64,000 nucleotides of DNA from Pseudomonadota bacterium (GTDB taxonomy: Bacteria > Pseudomonadota > Gammaproteobacteria > Steroidobacterales > Steroidobacteraceae). The position numbers were made by a program, and so were the translations under genes. Shown here in pieces: positions 63,545 to 64,000 of the stretch (positions are counted from its first letter, which is position 1; every line of letters starts with the position of its first letter). The stretch covers positions 1 to 64,000 of the forward strand of contig JABBNZ010000014.1 in assembly GCA_019352035.1 (NCBI GenBank). The letters are read 5' to 3'. Below the pieces are notes generated by a model, which was not told where the DNA came from, did no database searches, and saw only the letters and a list, made by a program, of their open reading frames with translations.

Positions 63545-64000
63545 GTGGCGAAGGGAGCGCCGGCTGGCGATATGACCTACGGCGTCGCGCGCGGCGTGGC
63601 GGAGGAGGAGCAGGGCTATCCCAGCCGCCCGTACGCGTGGGCCGTGGTGGCGATTCTCGTCACCACGGCCGTGCTTTCCTATACGGACCGGCAGGTGCTC
63701 AGCCTCCTGGTCGATCCCATCCGCCGCGACCTCGGCATCAGCGACGTGCAGGTGAGCCTGCTGCTCGGCTCGGCCTTCGCGCTGATCTACGGGGTCGCGG
63801 GCATCCCGTTCGGGTGGCTGGCCGACCGGGTTTCGCGGCGCAATCTCATCTTCGCAGGGATCCTCATATGGGGCATGGGCACGCTCGGTTGCGGCTACGC
63901 GGGCAGCTTCGCGGAGCTCTTTGCCGCCCGGGTCGTCGTCGGGCTGGGGGAATCAGCGCTCGCTCCGGCGGCGATTTCGCTCATCAGCGATTACTTCCCA
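63545..64000 (+). CDS. MFS transporter (partial, runs off the window)
   Basis: The first 152 residues of a major facilitator protein are present. GTG 63545 is favoured (TGAGG overlapping the receptor stop); ATG 63572 is possible. After a soluble N-terminus, TM1 is AWAVVAILVTTAVLSYTDRQ, and TM2 is followed by the MFS signature GWLADRVSRRN. The start SYTDRQVLSLLVDPIRRDLG fits the anion:cation symporter/spinster-like group often paired with TonB receptors in catabolic loci. It would move the substrate across the inner membrane. Confidence 0.87.
   Translation, partial: MAKGAPAGDMTYGVARGVAEEEQGYPSRPYAWAVVAILVTTAVLSYTDRQVLSLLVDPIRRDLGISDVQVSLLLGSAFALIYGVAGIPFGWLADRVSRRNLIFAGILIWGMGTLGCGYAGSFAELFAARVVVGLGESALAPAAISLISDYFP

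Overview
The window is a GC-rich chromosomal stretch from a proteobacterium, probably a gammaproteobacterium of the kind that carries many TonB-dependent receptors; a sphingomonad-like alphaproteobacterium is not excluded. GTG and TTG starts are frequent and genes are tightly packed, with ATGA, TGATG, GTGA and TTGA overlaps. After the first kilobase nearly everything encodes catabolism, uptake or regulation. No ribosomal RNA, complete tRNA, CRISPR array or intact insertion sequence was seen.

Layout. (1) 1-2014: an edge-like zone with the tail of an unidentified ORF, a 24-nt tRNA 3'-end-like remnant, a truncated nucleotidyltransferase, a stand-alone AsnC/RAM domain protein and an MBL-fold hydrolase. 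(2) 2419-10958: a Rieske dioxygenase (alpha, beta), CoA ligase, thiolase-fold LTP-like protein, DUF35-SDR fusion, SDR, cyclase-family hydrolase and AraC regulator. (3) 11261-20059: aldehyde dehydrogenase, MFS transporter, an ethanolamine-phosphate-phospholyase-like PLP enzyme with its kinase, a TonB receptor and an Asp/Glu-racemase-fold protein. (4) 20079-34931: a SnoaL-dicytochrome c fusion coupled to a Tat-exported flavoprotein, a carboxylesterase, an APC permease, a second CoA ligase, aminotransferase, aldehyde dehydrogenase, AraC regulator and a paralogous TonB receptor. (5) 34941-38277: a TTQ amine dehydrogenase operon in the order B-E-D-A plus cytochrome c. (6) 38450-54895: two divergent operons resembling the aerobic 2-aminobenzoyl-CoA (or salicylyl-CoA) pathway, with two acyl-CoA dehydrogenases, RidA, ene-reductase, MarR, IorAB-like oxidoreductase, beta-ketothiolase and a FadB-like enzyme. 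(7) 54923-64000: RidA, DapA-family lyase, LysR, a three-subunit FAD/2Fe-2S amino-acid dehydrogenase, VOC protein, TonB receptor and MFS transporter.

How the parts may work together (inference): outer-membrane receptors and permeases import a nitrogen-containing, probably aromatic or ester-linked compound. The amine dehydrogenase and the Tat flavoprotein oxidise it in the periplasm and pass electrons to cytochromes c. Aminotransferase, phospho-lyase and aldehyde dehydrogenases turn the amine carbon into acids. CoA ligases, ring-attacking oxygenases and beta-oxidation enzymes finish the breakdown.

The strongest new signals are regulatory. Four tandem direct-repeat sites (half-site TGGCYGA..TTGCAA, period exactly 21 bp) lie upstream of both TonB receptors, the aminotransferase/ALDH pair and the Tat flavoprotein operon, all in the same orientation relative to the downstream gene. 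They look like one AraC regulon. Three near-identical LysR-type palindromes (GTTGCG-N5-CGCAAC) punctuate region 7.
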